64,000 nt of DNA from contig CANMQP010000001.1 of NCBI GenBank assembly GCA_947500035.1, forward strand, positions 1 to 64,000, written 5' to 3'. Shown piece after piece: positions 50,789 through 59,533 of the stretch. Both the position numbers and the translations under genes were made by a program. This DNA comes from an uncultured Kiloniellaceae bacterium. GTDB taxonomy: Bacteria > Pseudomonadota > Alphaproteobacteria > Kiloniellales > Kiloniellaceae. Numbering within the stretch: the first letter of the stretch is position 1; the number at the start of each line of letters is the position of its first letter. The notes under the pieces are model-generated. The model saw only the letters and a program-made list of their open reading frames with translations, ran no database searches and was not told where the DNA came from.

Positions 50789-50912
50789 TTTCAAGCCATA
50801 GTCTGTCTGATTCCAATTTAATCGTCAAATCTTTCACCCGCTTGTCGCATTACAAGGCTGCGCGAGACATCTCGAGGGAATTACCGCAAAAGCCCATCGA
50901 ATCCTGCAGGTT

Positions 50913-50926
50913 CTGTATCGTTACGA
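50913..50926. promoter_or_regulatory. LacI-type operator O2 (degenerate)
   Basis: CTGTATCGTTACGA matches 11 of 14 bases of the core CTGTAACGTTACAG. Confidence 0.5.
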
Positions 50927-51048
50927 ATTTGATGTGATTTTGGCGTCATTTCCGGACTTCGTCCAAAATTTTATGAATAGTTTCTGCAAATTAGATACGA
51001 ATGGCGTCATCTCTGGCGCCATCACCTGTAACAAGACGGATTCGAAAT

Positions 51049-51062
51049 CTGTAACGATACAA
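51049..51062. promoter_or_regulatory. LacI-type operator O3
   Basis: CTGTAACGATACAA matches 12 of 14 core bases. A half-site CTGTAACAAG lies nearby at about 51026. Confidence 0.55.
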
Positions 51063-51190
51063 ATACGAGGCAAGGCCGTGACGCCAAGGCCACGGGATAC
51101 GACACCAGGCCTGGAAAGACTTAAGTCCCTGCTTCGTGCGAAAGGATCGGACTGCCTAGTTCAGCAGACCTGTCAGTAAGCCGTCATCAA

Positions 51191-51204
51191 TCGAAACGTT
51201 ACAG
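51191..51204. promoter_or_regulatory. LacI-type operator O4 (half-site conserved)
   Basis: TCGAAACGTTACAG keeps the centre and right half of the core (10 of 14) and is only seven bases from O5, so the two may form a tandem site. Confidence 0.5.
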
Positions 51205-51211
51205 AGAGCAG

Positions 51212-51225
51212 CTGTAACGTTTCAG
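51212..51225. promoter_or_regulatory. LacI-type operator O5
   Basis: CTGTAACGTTTCAG matches 13 of 14 core bases and is flanked by G and C that extend the symmetry. Confidence 0.65.
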
Positions 51226-51395
51226 CTTTACAGCCTGAGGAAGACTGCCATGCAAGACCGGCATTTTCACTGAGCAGTGATGCGGTCTGTAACCTGTCAA
51301 ACTGCTCCTTGAAGGCAGCACCACATCGGACGCCTCCAAAAAAGCCTTCAACTGCCCTGGACCACCAATTCATTCGGAGAGAACAACGGTAAAAT

Positions 51396-51409
51396 CCGTA
51401 ACGTTACAA
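51396..51409. promoter_or_regulatory. LacI-type operator O6
   Basis: CCGTAACGTTACAA matches 12 of 14 core bases, about 180 bp before the regulator start. Confidence 0.6.
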
Positions 51410-51537
51410 AAGATTTAGGGCTGGAAATCATCTTTCAATAGAGCCTCGAAATCGATCTTATCTCATTGTTTTTAATTAATATTATAGCTTTGTTAAGTTG
51501 ATTGTGAAAAAAGTGATTTTGACGATTGCATAAAAAT

Positions 51538-51551
51538 CTGTAACGTTACAG
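51538..51551. promoter_or_regulatory. LacI-type operator O7 (regulator side)
   Basis: CTGTAACGTTACAG is a perfect core, ending 39 bp before the GTG start of the LacI-DUF1479 gene, so autoregulation is likely. Confidence 0.82.
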
Positions 51552-51590
51552 CTTCATAGTCGATCTAACTACTCCCATTCGAGGCCGCCC

Positions 51591-54062
51591 GTGACCGACA
51601 AACTATCTGATGTTCCGCCGCCCCCGTCAGCTTCTCACGCGGGTTTACGAAGCCGCGGCAAACGACCGACTTTAAAGACGATCGCGACGATTATGGGCCT
51701 GGGTGTCACCACTGTTTCGCGGGCTCTGAAGGACGGGCCTGAGATTGCGGAAGAGACGAAACGTAAGGTCCGTCAGGTGGCCAGCGAGGTCGGCTACTAC
51801 CCGGACCGTGCGGGTGTGCGGCTACGGACCGGCAAGACCAATGTCATCAGCCTGGTTCTGAACCCGCACGATGAGGTGGTCGGCTATGGCTCTTCCGTCA
51901 TCCTCGGCCTTTCTCAGGTTCTGAGCTCGACGCCCTATCACCTTGTGGTAACCCCACATTTTCTCAATGCAGATCCGATGGACTCCGTCCGCTACATTAC
52001 CGAAAGCGGTTCTGCCGACGGCATTGTCTTCTCACGCACGGAACCGATGGACCCGCGGGTGCGCTATCTGATGGAAATCGATTTTCCGTTCGTCAGCCAC
52101 GGGAGGACCGAGCTTGCGACGGAGCACCCTTACCATGACTACGACAATGCAGAATTCAGCCGGCTCGCAGCCCGGCGTTTGATCGAGAAGGGCCGTAAGC
52201 GGCTGGTTCTGATTGCGCCGCCCACGGCTCACACCTATCACCAGCACATGACCCGCGGGTTTGCGGACACCGTGCGCGAGGCCGGCGTGGAGCAGGTCTT
52301 CCTATCTCAGGTCGATCTCGACAGCACGGCCGAGCAAATCAGAACCTCCATCCGGGAATTGGTGAAGAAAGGCCAACGTCCGGACGGCTTCGTCTGCGGC
52401 GGCGAGATCTCGGCGATAGCCTTGATGGCGGGCCTTTCGGATGCAGGACTGAAAATCGGCGAAGACGTCGACATCGTCGCAAAGCAAACTTCCAGTATTT
52501 TCAATCATTACCTGCCGCAAATCGATACGATCTACGAAGACCTGACCGCGACCGGACAGGAACTCGCCAGCATCATTCTGCGGCGGTTGGACGACAGTCC
52601 GCTTGCAAGCCTGCAAAGCATCGGCACACCGCAACTCAGGTTCCGCACCGCCCCGGAACCAGCTCCCGTCCCAGGCGCAGCATCACAAGCTCATCTGGAG
52701 GGAAGCAAGACAACCACCAGCGTTGTCGATGGAAAGAAAGGGAAAGCAAAAGTGAGTGGAGCAGCCACGGCATCCGACGGCAAGCCCTCCCGCACAGCCC
52801 CTTCAGATTCCGGGAAGATCGACGAAGCGGTCAAAGCGCAAGTCATTGCGGCCAAAAAGATGCTTCGGCGCAATAAAGCAAAGCTTAAGGCCTCCTTTGC
52901 GCACCTCAGCGACGCCATGAAAGCGGAAGTTGACGACATCCAGTCCACGGTGGCGGCCGGACGGCTCTGCATCCCGGAACTCGATTTCACAACCATCCGG
53001 GACGGAATGGTCTCGGACCAGTCCCGCGCCGACATTCGAAAGCGCGGCGCGGTCGTCATACGGGGCGTTTTCGATCGCACACAGGCCGAGGACTGGAACG
53101 AGGAACTCGGCGTCTACATCGCCGAAAACAATTACTACGAAAAGCAGGTTGAGAAACGCGGCCTGGACAAATACTTCGACGAGCTGGCGTCGGGCCGCCC
53201 GCAGATCTTCGGTCTCTACTGGTCCAAGCCGCAAATCATGATCCGTCAGGCGGAAACCATGGCAGCAACGAAACGCTTTCTCAATGGCTTATGGGACATC
53301 GCTGGTCCAAACGGTAAGGAGTTCGATCCGGACAACGACTACACCTACGCAGACCGGATCCGGCGCCGCGAGCCGGGCGATAAAACACTTGGCCTGTCAC
53401 CGCATATGGATGCCGGCTCCTTCGAGCGCTGGACCGACCCCGCATTCCAAACCATCTACGAAGCGGTCTTTGCCGGAGACTGGCAGGCCTACGATCCCTG
53501 GAATGCCGCCGAGCGCACTCAAACCATTGAATACCCCTCACCAGCCGTCTGCTCTATGTTCCGGACATTCCAGGGTTGGACCGGTCTCACCACCCAGGGC
53601 CCGAACGACGGGACGCTGCAGCTTGTGCCGAGCGCAAAGGCGATTGCCTATATGCTGCTGCGCGCCCTGCAGGACGATGTCGCCGAGGACGACCTCTGTG
53701 GCGCACTGCCGGGACGGGCACTCAGCGCAACCGAGGAATGGCATCCACTGCTGTTGGAAGGCCTGATCTCCATCCCGACCGTCGAGCCCGGAGACACGGT
53801 CTGGTGGCACCCCGACGTCATTCACGCAGTCGAGGACGAGCATAACGGCGCGGGTTATTCGAACGTGGTTTACGTCGGCGCGTCACCACGCTGCGCAAAG
53901 AATACGGTCTATGCCAGAAAGCAGGCACGCGCCTTCATCGAAGGCCTCTCGGCCCCAGACTTCGCGCCTGAAAACTACGAGGTGAACTTCAAGGGGCGCG
54001 CAACAGCTTCAGATCTGACCGAGCTTGGCAGAGAACAGATGGCGCTCGACACGCTTGTCTGA
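51591..54062 (+). CDS. LacI-family regulator fused to a DUF1479 (YbiU-like) dioxygenase-like domain
   Basis: An 823-residue two-part protein in one open frame. Residues 25-80 are a LacI helix-turn-helix (TLKTIATIMGLGVTTVSRALKDG), and about 85-350 are a periplasmic-binding-like sensor (NVISLVLNPHDEVVGYGSSVI, FVCGGEISAIALMAGL). A Lys/Ser/Thr/Ala-rich linker follows (about 355-420). About 430-823 match E. coli YbiU (DUF1479) closely from memory: KRGAVVIRGVF, DRIRRREPGDKT, SPHMDAGSFERW, SMFRTFQGWTGL, WWHPDVIHAVED. His605, Asp607 and His745 look like an Fe(II)/2-oxoglutarate-type metal triad. The start is GTG at 51591; a GTG at 52752 could give the second part alone. It faces a sugar ABC operon across seven operators. 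Confidence 0.93.
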   Translation: MTDKLSDVPPPPSASHAGLRSRGKRPTLKTIATIMGLGVTTVSRALKDGPEIAEETKRKVRQVASEVGYYPDRAGVRLRTGKTNVISLVLNPHDEVVGYGSSVILGLSQVLSSTPYHLVVTPHFLNADPMDSVRYITESGSADGIVFSRTEPMDPRVRYLMEIDFPFVSHGRTELATEHPYHDYDNAEFSRLAARRLIEKGRKRLVLIAPPTAHTYHQHMTRGFADTVREAGVEQVFLSQVDLDSTAEQIRTSIRELVKKGQRPDGFVCGGEISAIALMAGLSDAGLKIGEDVDIVAKQTSSIFNHYLPQIDTIYEDLTATGQELASIILRRLDDSPLASLQSIGTPQLRFRTAPEPAPVPGAASQAHLEGSKTTTSVVDGKKGKAKVSGAATASDGKPSRTAPSDSGKIDEAVKAQVIAAKKMLRRNKAKLKASFAHLSDAMKAEVDDIQSTVAAGRLCIPELDFTTIRDGMVSDQSRADIRKRGAVVIRGVFDRTQAEDWNEELGVYIAENNYYEKQVEKRGLDKYFDELASGRPQIFGLYWSKPQIMIRQAETMAATKRFLNGLWDIAGPNGKEFDPDNDYTYADRIRRREPGDKTLGLSPHMDAGSFERWTDPAFQTIYEAVFAGDWQAYDPWNAAERTQTIEYPSPAVCSMFRTFQGWTGLTTQGPNDGTLQLVPSAKAIAYMLLRALQDDVAEDDLCGALPGRALSATEEWHPLLLEGLISIPTVEPGDTVWWHPDVIHAVEDEHNGAGYSNVVYVGASPRCAKNTVYARKQARAFIEGLSAPDFAPENYEVNFKGRATASDLTELGREQMALDTLV

Positions 54063-54099
54063 CGCTCGTGGCTTAAAGATTGCTGCGTGAGAACAGCGC

Positions 54100-54594
54100 T
54101 TAGCCGGCCATCTTGCTATAGGCACCGCGGAAATACAGCAAGGGGCGGGAACCGGCCGCCCCCATTGCAAGCTTGGTCACTTTACCCACCACAATGATGT
54201 GATCGCCCGCGTCGTGCAAAGCATCCAGCGCGCATTCCAGATTCACCAGACAACCCGGCAAGATCGGCGCGCCGCTCTCCCAGACATCGTATGGGATACC
54301 GTCCCACTTGTCGGGTTTGGGGCTGGCAAAGCGGACAGAAAGCGCCTCCTGAGGCTCTGCCAGAACATTAACAACAAAGTGTTCCGCATTCTGAAAGCAA
54401 GGAAAACTGAAGGCAGCACGATCGATACAGAAAGAGACCAACGGCGGCTCAAGCGATACCGAGTTAAAGGAATTGACGGTCACACCGCGCGGCAAGCCCT
54501 CGTCATCAAGGACTGAGACCACGGCGACGCCTGTGGCGTAGCACCCGAGGGCTGTCCGGTAATCCTGTGAATCGAACTTCATCGATTTTTTCAT
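54100..54594 (-). CDS. Flavin reductase-like (FMN-binding split barrel) protein
   Basis: A 164-residue protein of the HpaC/flavin reductase family: YRTALGCYATGVAVVSVLDDEGLPRGVTVNSFNSVSLEPPLVSFCIDRAAFSFPCFQNAEHFVVNVL spans the FMN-binding barrel, and DHIIVVGKVTKL and RPLLYFRGAYSKM end it. Such proteins reduce FMN or FAD for a partner monooxygenase. No monooxygenase gene is next to it, so the partner is unknown. A second ATG (54582) is an alternative start. It converges on the LacI-DUF1479 gene. Confidence 0.9.
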   Translation of the reverse strand: MKKSMKFDSQDYRTALGCYATGVAVVSVLDDEGLPRGVTVNSFNSVSLEPPLVSFCIDRAAFSFPCFQNAEHFVVNVLAEPQEALSVRFASPKPDKWDGIPYDVWESGAPILPGCLVNLECALDALHDAGDHIIVVGKVTKLAMGAAGSRPLLYFRGAYSKMAG

Positions 54595-54917
54595 TTCCGC
54601 AGTTGGCCTTGCTCAGGCGCATCGATACAGCACGGCGGCGGAAAAATAAATATCTTCCCGTTTACGCTGCCTCCGGACTGTCTTTTACCGGATCGGCAAA
54701 GAACAACCCAGTTCAAGTCTGTGGACCGCCGCCCCCTAAGATAGGTTCCAAAACAGCTTTGCACAGGGTTATTGATAAGTGCTTGGCAGATGAGGATAAG
54801 TTGCAGCCTACCAACGATCAGCCTAGTCTCTTTGATTATGGTAAATTGGCGCGAAACCCGGACGCACAGGCCCCTTCCAACCCGCGCGCATTCCGACCAG
54901 ACCTTTTAGATTCCAAG
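54595..54917. other. Intergenic region before the methyltransferase gene
   Basis: About 323 bp. A plus-strand frame stays open through it but has no recognisable protein character, so I treat it as promoter region for the two divergent genes. Confidence 0.5.
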
Positions 54918-55742
54918 ATGACCAAAGCCACCCCCTCTCCGGATGACGCGCGCACCCTTCCCTCCAGCAAGCGAAGTTATCCGCTGATCCGGGCCGTTGT
55001 CGCCCAGATGGCGGCTGCGGTTATGGTGATTGGCGGACAGCAGATATTGGGAAGCCAGACCGATCTTGCTCTTCCCTTGCCGCTTGTGTTGGCTTTCCAG
55101 GGACTGATCGCAGCTGGCCTGGGACAGCTGTTGGGACTTGCGCGATGGTGGCTTCCGATCAATCTGCTGCTGCCGGCCGCGGCCGCGTTGACGCTCTTGC
55201 TCAACCTCCCCACGTGGATCTATCCATTGCTGTTCCTGGCCCTGGCTCTGGTGTTTTGGAACAGTGCCGACGACCGGGTCCCGCTCTATCTTACCAACCG
55301 AAAAACCTGGCAGGCTCTCGAGGCCCTCATTGGCGCAGAGGCGCAGCGCTCGGAAGAGCCTCTGAAGGTAAGCGATATCGGCTGCGGTCTGGGCGGGGCG
55401 CTGCTCTACCTTGCCCGCCGATACCCGCAGGCAGAGTTCGTCGGTATTGAATCGGCTCCGCTGCCCTACGCCCTGGCTCGCCTGCGCGCGTTGGTCAGCG
55501 GCACCCCAAATCTCGCAATCCGCTATGGAGATCTCTGGAAACAGGATCTGGGCGCCTTCGATCTGGTCTACTGCTTCCTCTCGCCGGAACCCATGCCGCG
55601 GCTTTTCGACAAGGCAAGGCGCGAGATGCAGTCCGGCAAGCTCTTGATCAGCAATTCCTTTGAAGTTCCGGGGGTCACAGCCGACGAAGTGGTCACAGTC
55701 GAGGACAGCCGAGAGACCGAACTTCTGATCTACCGCCTCTGA
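54918..55742 (+). CDS. Membrane-anchored class I SAM-dependent methyltransferase
   Basis: A 274-residue protein. After a polar N terminus come about four hydrophobic segments (about 20-115: AVVAQMAAAVMVIGGQQIL, LVLAFQGLIAAGLGQLLGLA, LPINLLLPAAAALTLLLNL and WIYPLLFLALALVFW). A Rossmann-type methyltransferase domain follows, with the SAM loop VSDIGCGLGGALLYLARRYPQAEFVGIESA and DLVYCFLSPEPMPRLFDKARREM. The substrate is unknown. ATG at 54918 was chosen because the hydrophobic pattern begins soon after. It is followed 110 bp later by motA. Confidence 0.78.
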   Translation: MTKATPSPDDARTLPSSKRSYPLIRAVVAQMAAAVMVIGGQQILGSQTDLALPLPLVLAFQGLIAAGLGQLLGLARWWLPINLLLPAAAALTLLLNLPTWIYPLLFLALALVFWNSADDRVPLYLTNRKTWQALEALIGAEAQRSEEPLKVSDIGCGLGGALLYLARRYPQAEFVGIESAPLPYALARLRALVSGTPNLAIRYGDLWKQDLGAFDLVYCFLSPEPMPRLFDKARREMQSGKLLISNSFEVPGVTADEVVTVEDSRETELLIYRL

Positions 55743-55852
55743 CAAAGGCAGGCTTCGACTGCCAGAGTTCGAAATTTCTCCTGTTAAACAGGTTATTAAC
55801 CGGTATCGATCTAACTTTGCTCAAATCCTCTCAATAGGAAATTTGGGCTCAA

Positions 55853-56719
55853 ATGTTTGTCATTGTCGGTCTTGTGGTTGTCTTCGGCTGTGTTGCAGGC
55901 GGCTATGTTGCCATGGGCGGTAAACTGGGCGTTCTCTGGGAGCCCTTCGAGTTCGTCATCATCCTTGGGGGCGGTGTGGGCGCCTTCATCATCACGAACA
56001 ACTCCAAGGCAATTCTCGCCGGAACCGGTAAGGCAATGGGCCGGTTGCTCAAAGGCCCCGTCTATAAAAAGGAAGATTATCTAGAGCTGCTGACCATGCA
56101 GTATCAGGTCTTCCGCTTGGCCAAGACCAAGGGCATGCTTGCGCTGGAACCCCATATCGAGAACCCGCACGAGAGCTCGCTATTCTCCGAATTTCCGAAG
56201 TTTCACGCCGACCATCATGCGGTCGATTTCATTTGCGACTACCTGCGCCTGATGTCGTTGGGCGCGAACAAGCCCCATGAAATCGAAGCCATCATGGACC
56301 TGGAGCTGGAGACCCATCACGGTGAGGAGCATGCCATCGGTGGCGCTATCGCCGGCCTGGGCGACACCCTGCCCGCGCTGGGCATTGTCGCAGCTGTTCT
56401 GGGTGTGATCAAAACCATGGGCTCCATCGCCGCTCCGCCGGAAATTCTGGGTGGACTGATCGGCGCGGCCCTGGTCGGTACCTTCTTCGGCATCTTCATG
56501 GCCTATGGCGTCGTCAGCCCTCTGGCAGGCGCCTTCAACGTCGTCGTCGCGGAAGACTCGAAGTATTTCGAATGTATCAAGGCGGGGTTGCTGTCGCACA
56601 TGGCCGGAAATCCGCCGACGGTCTCGGTGGAATATGCACGCAAGTGCCTGCTGTCCCACAACCGCCCGACTTTCGCCGAGGTCGAAGAAGCCTCCGACGC
56701 GTTGCCCGCGCCCGGTTAA
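55853..56719 (+). CDS. motA: Flagellar motor stator protein MotA
   Basis: A 288-residue stator subunit with four membrane segments (about 1-22, 33-50, 168-190 and 199-220). The first is MFVIVGLVVVFGCVAGGYVAMGG. The conserved central cytoplasmic region has MSLGANKPHEIEAIMDLELETHHGEEHA, and GDTLPALGIVAAVLGVIKTMGSIAAPPEILGGLIGAALVGTFFGIFMAYG holds the third and fourth segments with the channel prolines. It forms the ion channel with MotB and drives flagellar rotation. It is 84 bp ahead of motB. No other flagellar gene is in the window. Confidence 0.95.
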   Translation: MFVIVGLVVVFGCVAGGYVAMGGKLGVLWEPFEFVIILGGGVGAFIITNNSKAILAGTGKAMGRLLKGPVYKKEDYLELLTMQYQVFRLAKTKGMLALEPHIENPHESSLFSEFPKFHADHHAVDFICDYLRLMSLGANKPHEIEAIMDLELETHHGEEHAIGGAIAGLGDTLPALGIVAAVLGVIKTMGSIAAPPEILGGLIGAALVGTFFGIFMAYGVVSPLAGAFNVVVAEDSKYFECIKAGLLSHMAGNPPTVSVEYARKCLLSHNRPTFAEVEEASDALPAPG

Positions 56720-56803
56720 ATGAGTTCCCGGCTGATAACTGCGGTGTTCACCACACCGGTCTTGTAAGCGACGGGTAACCGTATCAGAGGAAAGCAAATC
56801 TAA

Positions 56804-57751
56804 ATGGCCGAAGAGGGCGAAAATGGCGGTGATGGTGGTGGCAACATCATCATTATCAAAAAGGTCAAGAAAGGCGGCCATGGATCGCATGGCGGTGCAT
56901 GGAAGATTGCCTACGCCGACTTCGTGACCGCCATGATGGCCTTTTTCCTGCTTATGTGGCTGCTTGCCAACACCACGGAGGAACAAAAGAAAGGCATCGC
57001 CGACTACTTTACGCCCACCACACGGGTCTCCGCCACCACCAGCGGTTCCGACGGCGTCCTCGGCGGCCAGACCGTCACCGAGGAAGGCGCCATGATTTCC
57101 GATCGTTCGGCGATCGGTATCCAGGTCACCCTGCCCCCGGCGGAGGAGTCGGAACCCGATCCAGACGCCCCACCCGAAGAAACCGCCGCTGCCAAGGCGG
57201 CGCGTGAGGCCGAGGAAGCCGCCCAAAAAGCCAAGTTCGAGGAAGAAACCAAACAGTTCGACGAAGCAAAAGCCGCGTTGAAGCGGGCCATCATCGAAGC
57301 GCCTGAACTAAGTGAACTGGTCAACAATCTGGTGGTCGATAATACACCGGAAGGCCTGCGCATCCAGCTCGTCGACCAGGACGGAAAGTCAATGTTCCCA
57401 TCGGGCCGGGCCGACATGTTCGAGCATACCAGCAAGCTCATGGCCCTTGTCGTCAAGGCGATCGGTGATCTGCCTCAGAATATCTCCATCAAAGGCCACA
57501 CCGACGCGACGCCCTTCTCCGGCGCGAACGGCTACAGCAACTGGGAACTCTCCACCGACCGCGCCAATGCCAGCCGCCGCGCGCTGATCGATTCGGGACT
57601 GACGCCTGAGCGCGTGGTGTCGGTGGTCGGGCGCGCCGCGATGGATCCGCTTATCGTCGAGGATCCCAGGTCACCACAGAACCGGCGTATTTCGATCATT
57701 CTGCTGCGGGAAAACCAGGAAGCTGAAGCCGAAAGCGAAGCGGTGAATTAG
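56804..57751 (+). CDS. motB: Flagellar motor protein MotB
   Basis: A 315-residue stator subunit. The single membrane helix is near residues 38-58 in WKIAYADFVTAMMAFFLLMWLL, with the proton-carrying aspartate in YADFVTAMMAF. A charged Glu/Ala-rich coiled region (about 110-160) is followed by the OmpA-like peptidoglycan-binding domain (about 190-305: NISIKGHTDATPFSG, NWELSTDRANASRRALIDSG, NRRISIILL). The Pro/Glu-rich plug region is present. It is co-transcribed with motA. Confidence 0.95.
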   Translation: MAEEGENGGDGGGNIIIIKKVKKGGHGSHGGAWKIAYADFVTAMMAFFLLMWLLANTTEEQKKGIADYFTPTTRVSATTSGSDGVLGGQTVTEEGAMISDRSAIGIQVTLPPAEESEPDPDAPPEETAAAKAAREAEEAAQKAKFEEETKQFDEAKAALKRAIIEAPELSELVNNLVVDNTPEGLRIQLVDQDGKSMFPSGRADMFEHTSKLMALVVKAIGDLPQNISIKGHTDATPFSGANGYSNWELSTDRANASRRALIDSGLTPERVVSVVGRAAMDPLIVEDPRSPQNRRISIILLRENQEAEAESEAVN

Positions 57752-58060
57752 GTTTCGGTGGTTCCGACACACCGTTGTAACCGGACCTTCCAGGTCTTCA
57801 TGGCTGGCGGCCAAAAGAAGTCGCAACCTGAACAAAACTCTGTTTTCCTCTGCGCTTTCAAATATCCTTCTTGCCTGGAACACGGCAGAGAACTTTCTAC
57901 CGATCCTGCTATCGGACGCCGGGCCTGATTCGCTTGAATACCTCAGCCTATCCTCGCTATGTTGCACCCGAACAACGCTGATCTTCACGAAATGGACCGC
58001 TTTAAGCGGACGCGCGTAGAGGAGCGCATTTTTATCCTTCGACACAAGAAAGCAAAAGCG
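57752..58060. other. Intergenic region, nothing recognised
   Basis: About 309 bp after motB. A longer frame of the next gene runs back to 57959, but homology starts only at 58061. I see no terminator or operator with confidence. Confidence 0.45.
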
Positions 58061-58567
58061 ATGGCCCAAACAGAGTCTCTCGCCACGACGCAGTGCCCTT
58101 GCGGATCAGGCCGGAATTTTGACACCTGCTGTGGGCTTGCACTCGGCGGCACGGCGGCACCAACCGCGGAAGCATTGATGCGCTCGCGCTATACCGCTTT
58201 TGCCATCGGCAATATCGATTACCTCGCCGAAACCCTGTCGTCCGAGGCACGCAAGGACTTCGATAAGACCGATGCGGAAAACACAGCCGGGAACGCCAAA
58301 TGGCAGGGACTGGAGGTCCGCGCCGTCACAGGCGGTGGCGAGCAGGATGAGACTGGGACCGTCGAATTCGTCGCTCACTTTACCCTGGGCGGCCAGCGGC
58401 ACGCGCATCACGAACTGGCCGCCTTCGAGCGCGAAGACGGCCGCTGGGTCTACACGACCGGGCAGATAAACCCGAAGGAAGCGCCGCGCGAAGTCGTCAA
58501 GATCGGCCGCAACGCCCCCTGTCCCTGCGGTTCGGGCAAAAAGTACAAGAAATGCTGCGGGGCGTAG
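58061..58567 (+). CDS. YchJ-like (UPF0225) SEC-C motif protein
   Basis: A 168-residue protein with a zinc-binding SEC-C motif at each end: [14 protein letters not shown] (residues 12-25) and [14 protein letters not shown] at the C terminus. The middle holds a YchJ-type NTF2-like domain ([23 protein letters not shown] and [32 protein letters not shown]). The same SEC-C tail occurs in SecA, where it binds zinc and SecB. The role of YchJ is unknown. ATG at 58061 fits the homology start; no strong ribosome site is present. Confidence 0.85.
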   Translation: MAQTESLATTQCPCGSGRNFDTCCGLALGGTAAPTAEALMRSRYTAFAIGNIDYLAETLSSEARKDFDKTDAENTAGNAKWQGLEVRAVTGGGEQDETGTVEFVAHFTLGGQRHAHHELAAFEREDGRWVYTTGQINPKEAPREVVKIGRNAPCPCGSGKKYKKCCGA

Positions 58568-58576
58568 CTTGAGGCC

Positions 58577-58874
58577 TCATATTCGTCGAATGTCGACGAC
58601 GACCCGGCGATAGAAATCCACGCGCGGCAGGTCGGCGGAAAGCGTCTTCCCCTCCTGCTTCACGTCCTCGCCGGATGACGGCACATCGGGATCATGGCAA
58701 ATGAGGGCAAGGGACTTCGTTCCCGAAGGAGCATTGCGCCAGGAAACCGCCGGATTGATGTTGTCGCTCAAGGCGACGCGGTCTGCGCCTGCGGGAACGC
58801 CAAAGACAGACTTGCCAGGAATCTTAGCCCCCCTTTTCTGAACCGGTGACCTGGACGGAAAAGGATGCGGTCAT
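58577..58874 (-). pseudogene. Broken YbhB/YbcL (PEBP) family gene
   Basis: Reads MTASFSVQVTGSEKGG, then a stop. Skipping one base in the run of six C at 58828-58833 gives AKIPGKSVFGVPAGADRVAL, then SDNINPAVSWRNAPSGTKSL and [17 protein letters not shown], the normal YbhB pattern. The frame then ends about 60 residues early at VVVDIRRI. So it has a frameshift in a homopolymer and a truncated 3' end. It lies next to an intact PEBP gene at 58914. The frameshift alone could be a sequencing error, but the truncation is separate. Confidence 0.8.
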
Positions 58875-58913
58875 GGGCTTTCCTTTCGTTCGCTTAGTGA
58901 TAAAGGATGTGTT

Positions 58914-59471
58914 TCAGCGATTGTAAACCGCAGTGATGGTCGAGGAAGCAATCGTGTTTGCCCTGACCATGAAGCCGGCAAGCGCGTTGCTGACGGAGCC
59001 ATCCAGTTCGAGCTTCGTAGAGAGTGCATGGATGGTGAACTGGTAGCGATGAACTTCTCCGGGCGGCGGGCATGCGCCGCCGAAACCGACGGTCCCATAG
59101 TCGTTCTTGAGCTCGACGGCGCCTGACGGCAGTCCCGAAGCCGCTGTCGTCTCCGCCGGAAGAGCGCTGGTTTCGGCCGGGATATTGAACACGAACCAAT
59201 GCCACCAACCCGAACCCGTGGGCGCGTCGGGATCATAGACCGTAAGGGCAAAGGACTTGGTGCCTTCGGGTGCGTGTTCCCAGGCCAGCGCAGGCGACAG
59301 ATTTCCGCCTTCGCAGCCAAATCCCTGAAAGACCTGCTCGGTATCCAGCTGCCGCCCCTCTGCGATGGCTTCGCTGGTCAAGGTAAAGGTCTTCGAGTGG
59401 CCGTCGGCCATGGCAAACTGGGTGCTCCCTATAAGGACAAGGGATGCGAGCGTCATTTTTGCGATATTCAT
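58914..59471 (-). CDS. Exported YbhB/YbcL (Raf-kinase-inhibitor-like PEBP) protein
   Basis: A 185-residue protein of the bacterial PEBP family. A signal peptide (MNIAKMTLASLVLIGSTQFAMA) is cleaved before DGHSK. The ligand pocket region has CEGGNLSPALAWEHAPEGTKSFALTVYDPDAPTGSGWWHWFVFNIP and GFGGACPPPGEVHRYQFTIHAL, the signature of the family. It should be periplasmic; the ligand is unknown. ATG at 59471 is preceded by GAGAGGA at ideal distance. The broken relative at 58577 may be a decayed duplicate. Confidence 0.88.
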   Translation of the reverse strand: MNIAKMTLASLVLIGSTQFAMADGHSKTFTLTSEAIAEGRQLDTEQVFQGFGCEGGNLSPALAWEHAPEGTKSFALTVYDPDAPTGSGWWHWFVFNIPAETSALPAETTAASGLPSGAVELKNDYGTVGFGGACPPPGEVHRYQFTIHALSTKLELDGSVSNALAGFMVRANTIASSTITAVYNR

Positions 59472-59533
59472 TCTAGTCATTCCTCTCGAAAGTGAACTCA
59501 ATTTGAAACGATGATGGGCGTTGCGGTCTCGGG

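Noticed and set aside
49383-50801. 472-codon plus-strand open frame
   Set aside because: Antisense to the sugar-binding-protein gene, which has a signal peptide, family motifs and ribosome site.
50934-51373. Short open frames in the operator-rich gap
   Set aside because: They have no family character or ribosome site and lie across several LacI-type operators, so the gap is better read as regulatory DNA.
54567-54917. N-terminal extension of the methyltransferase frame
   Set aside because: The 117 extra codons have no structure or conservation signs and begin inside the divergent flavin reductase gene.
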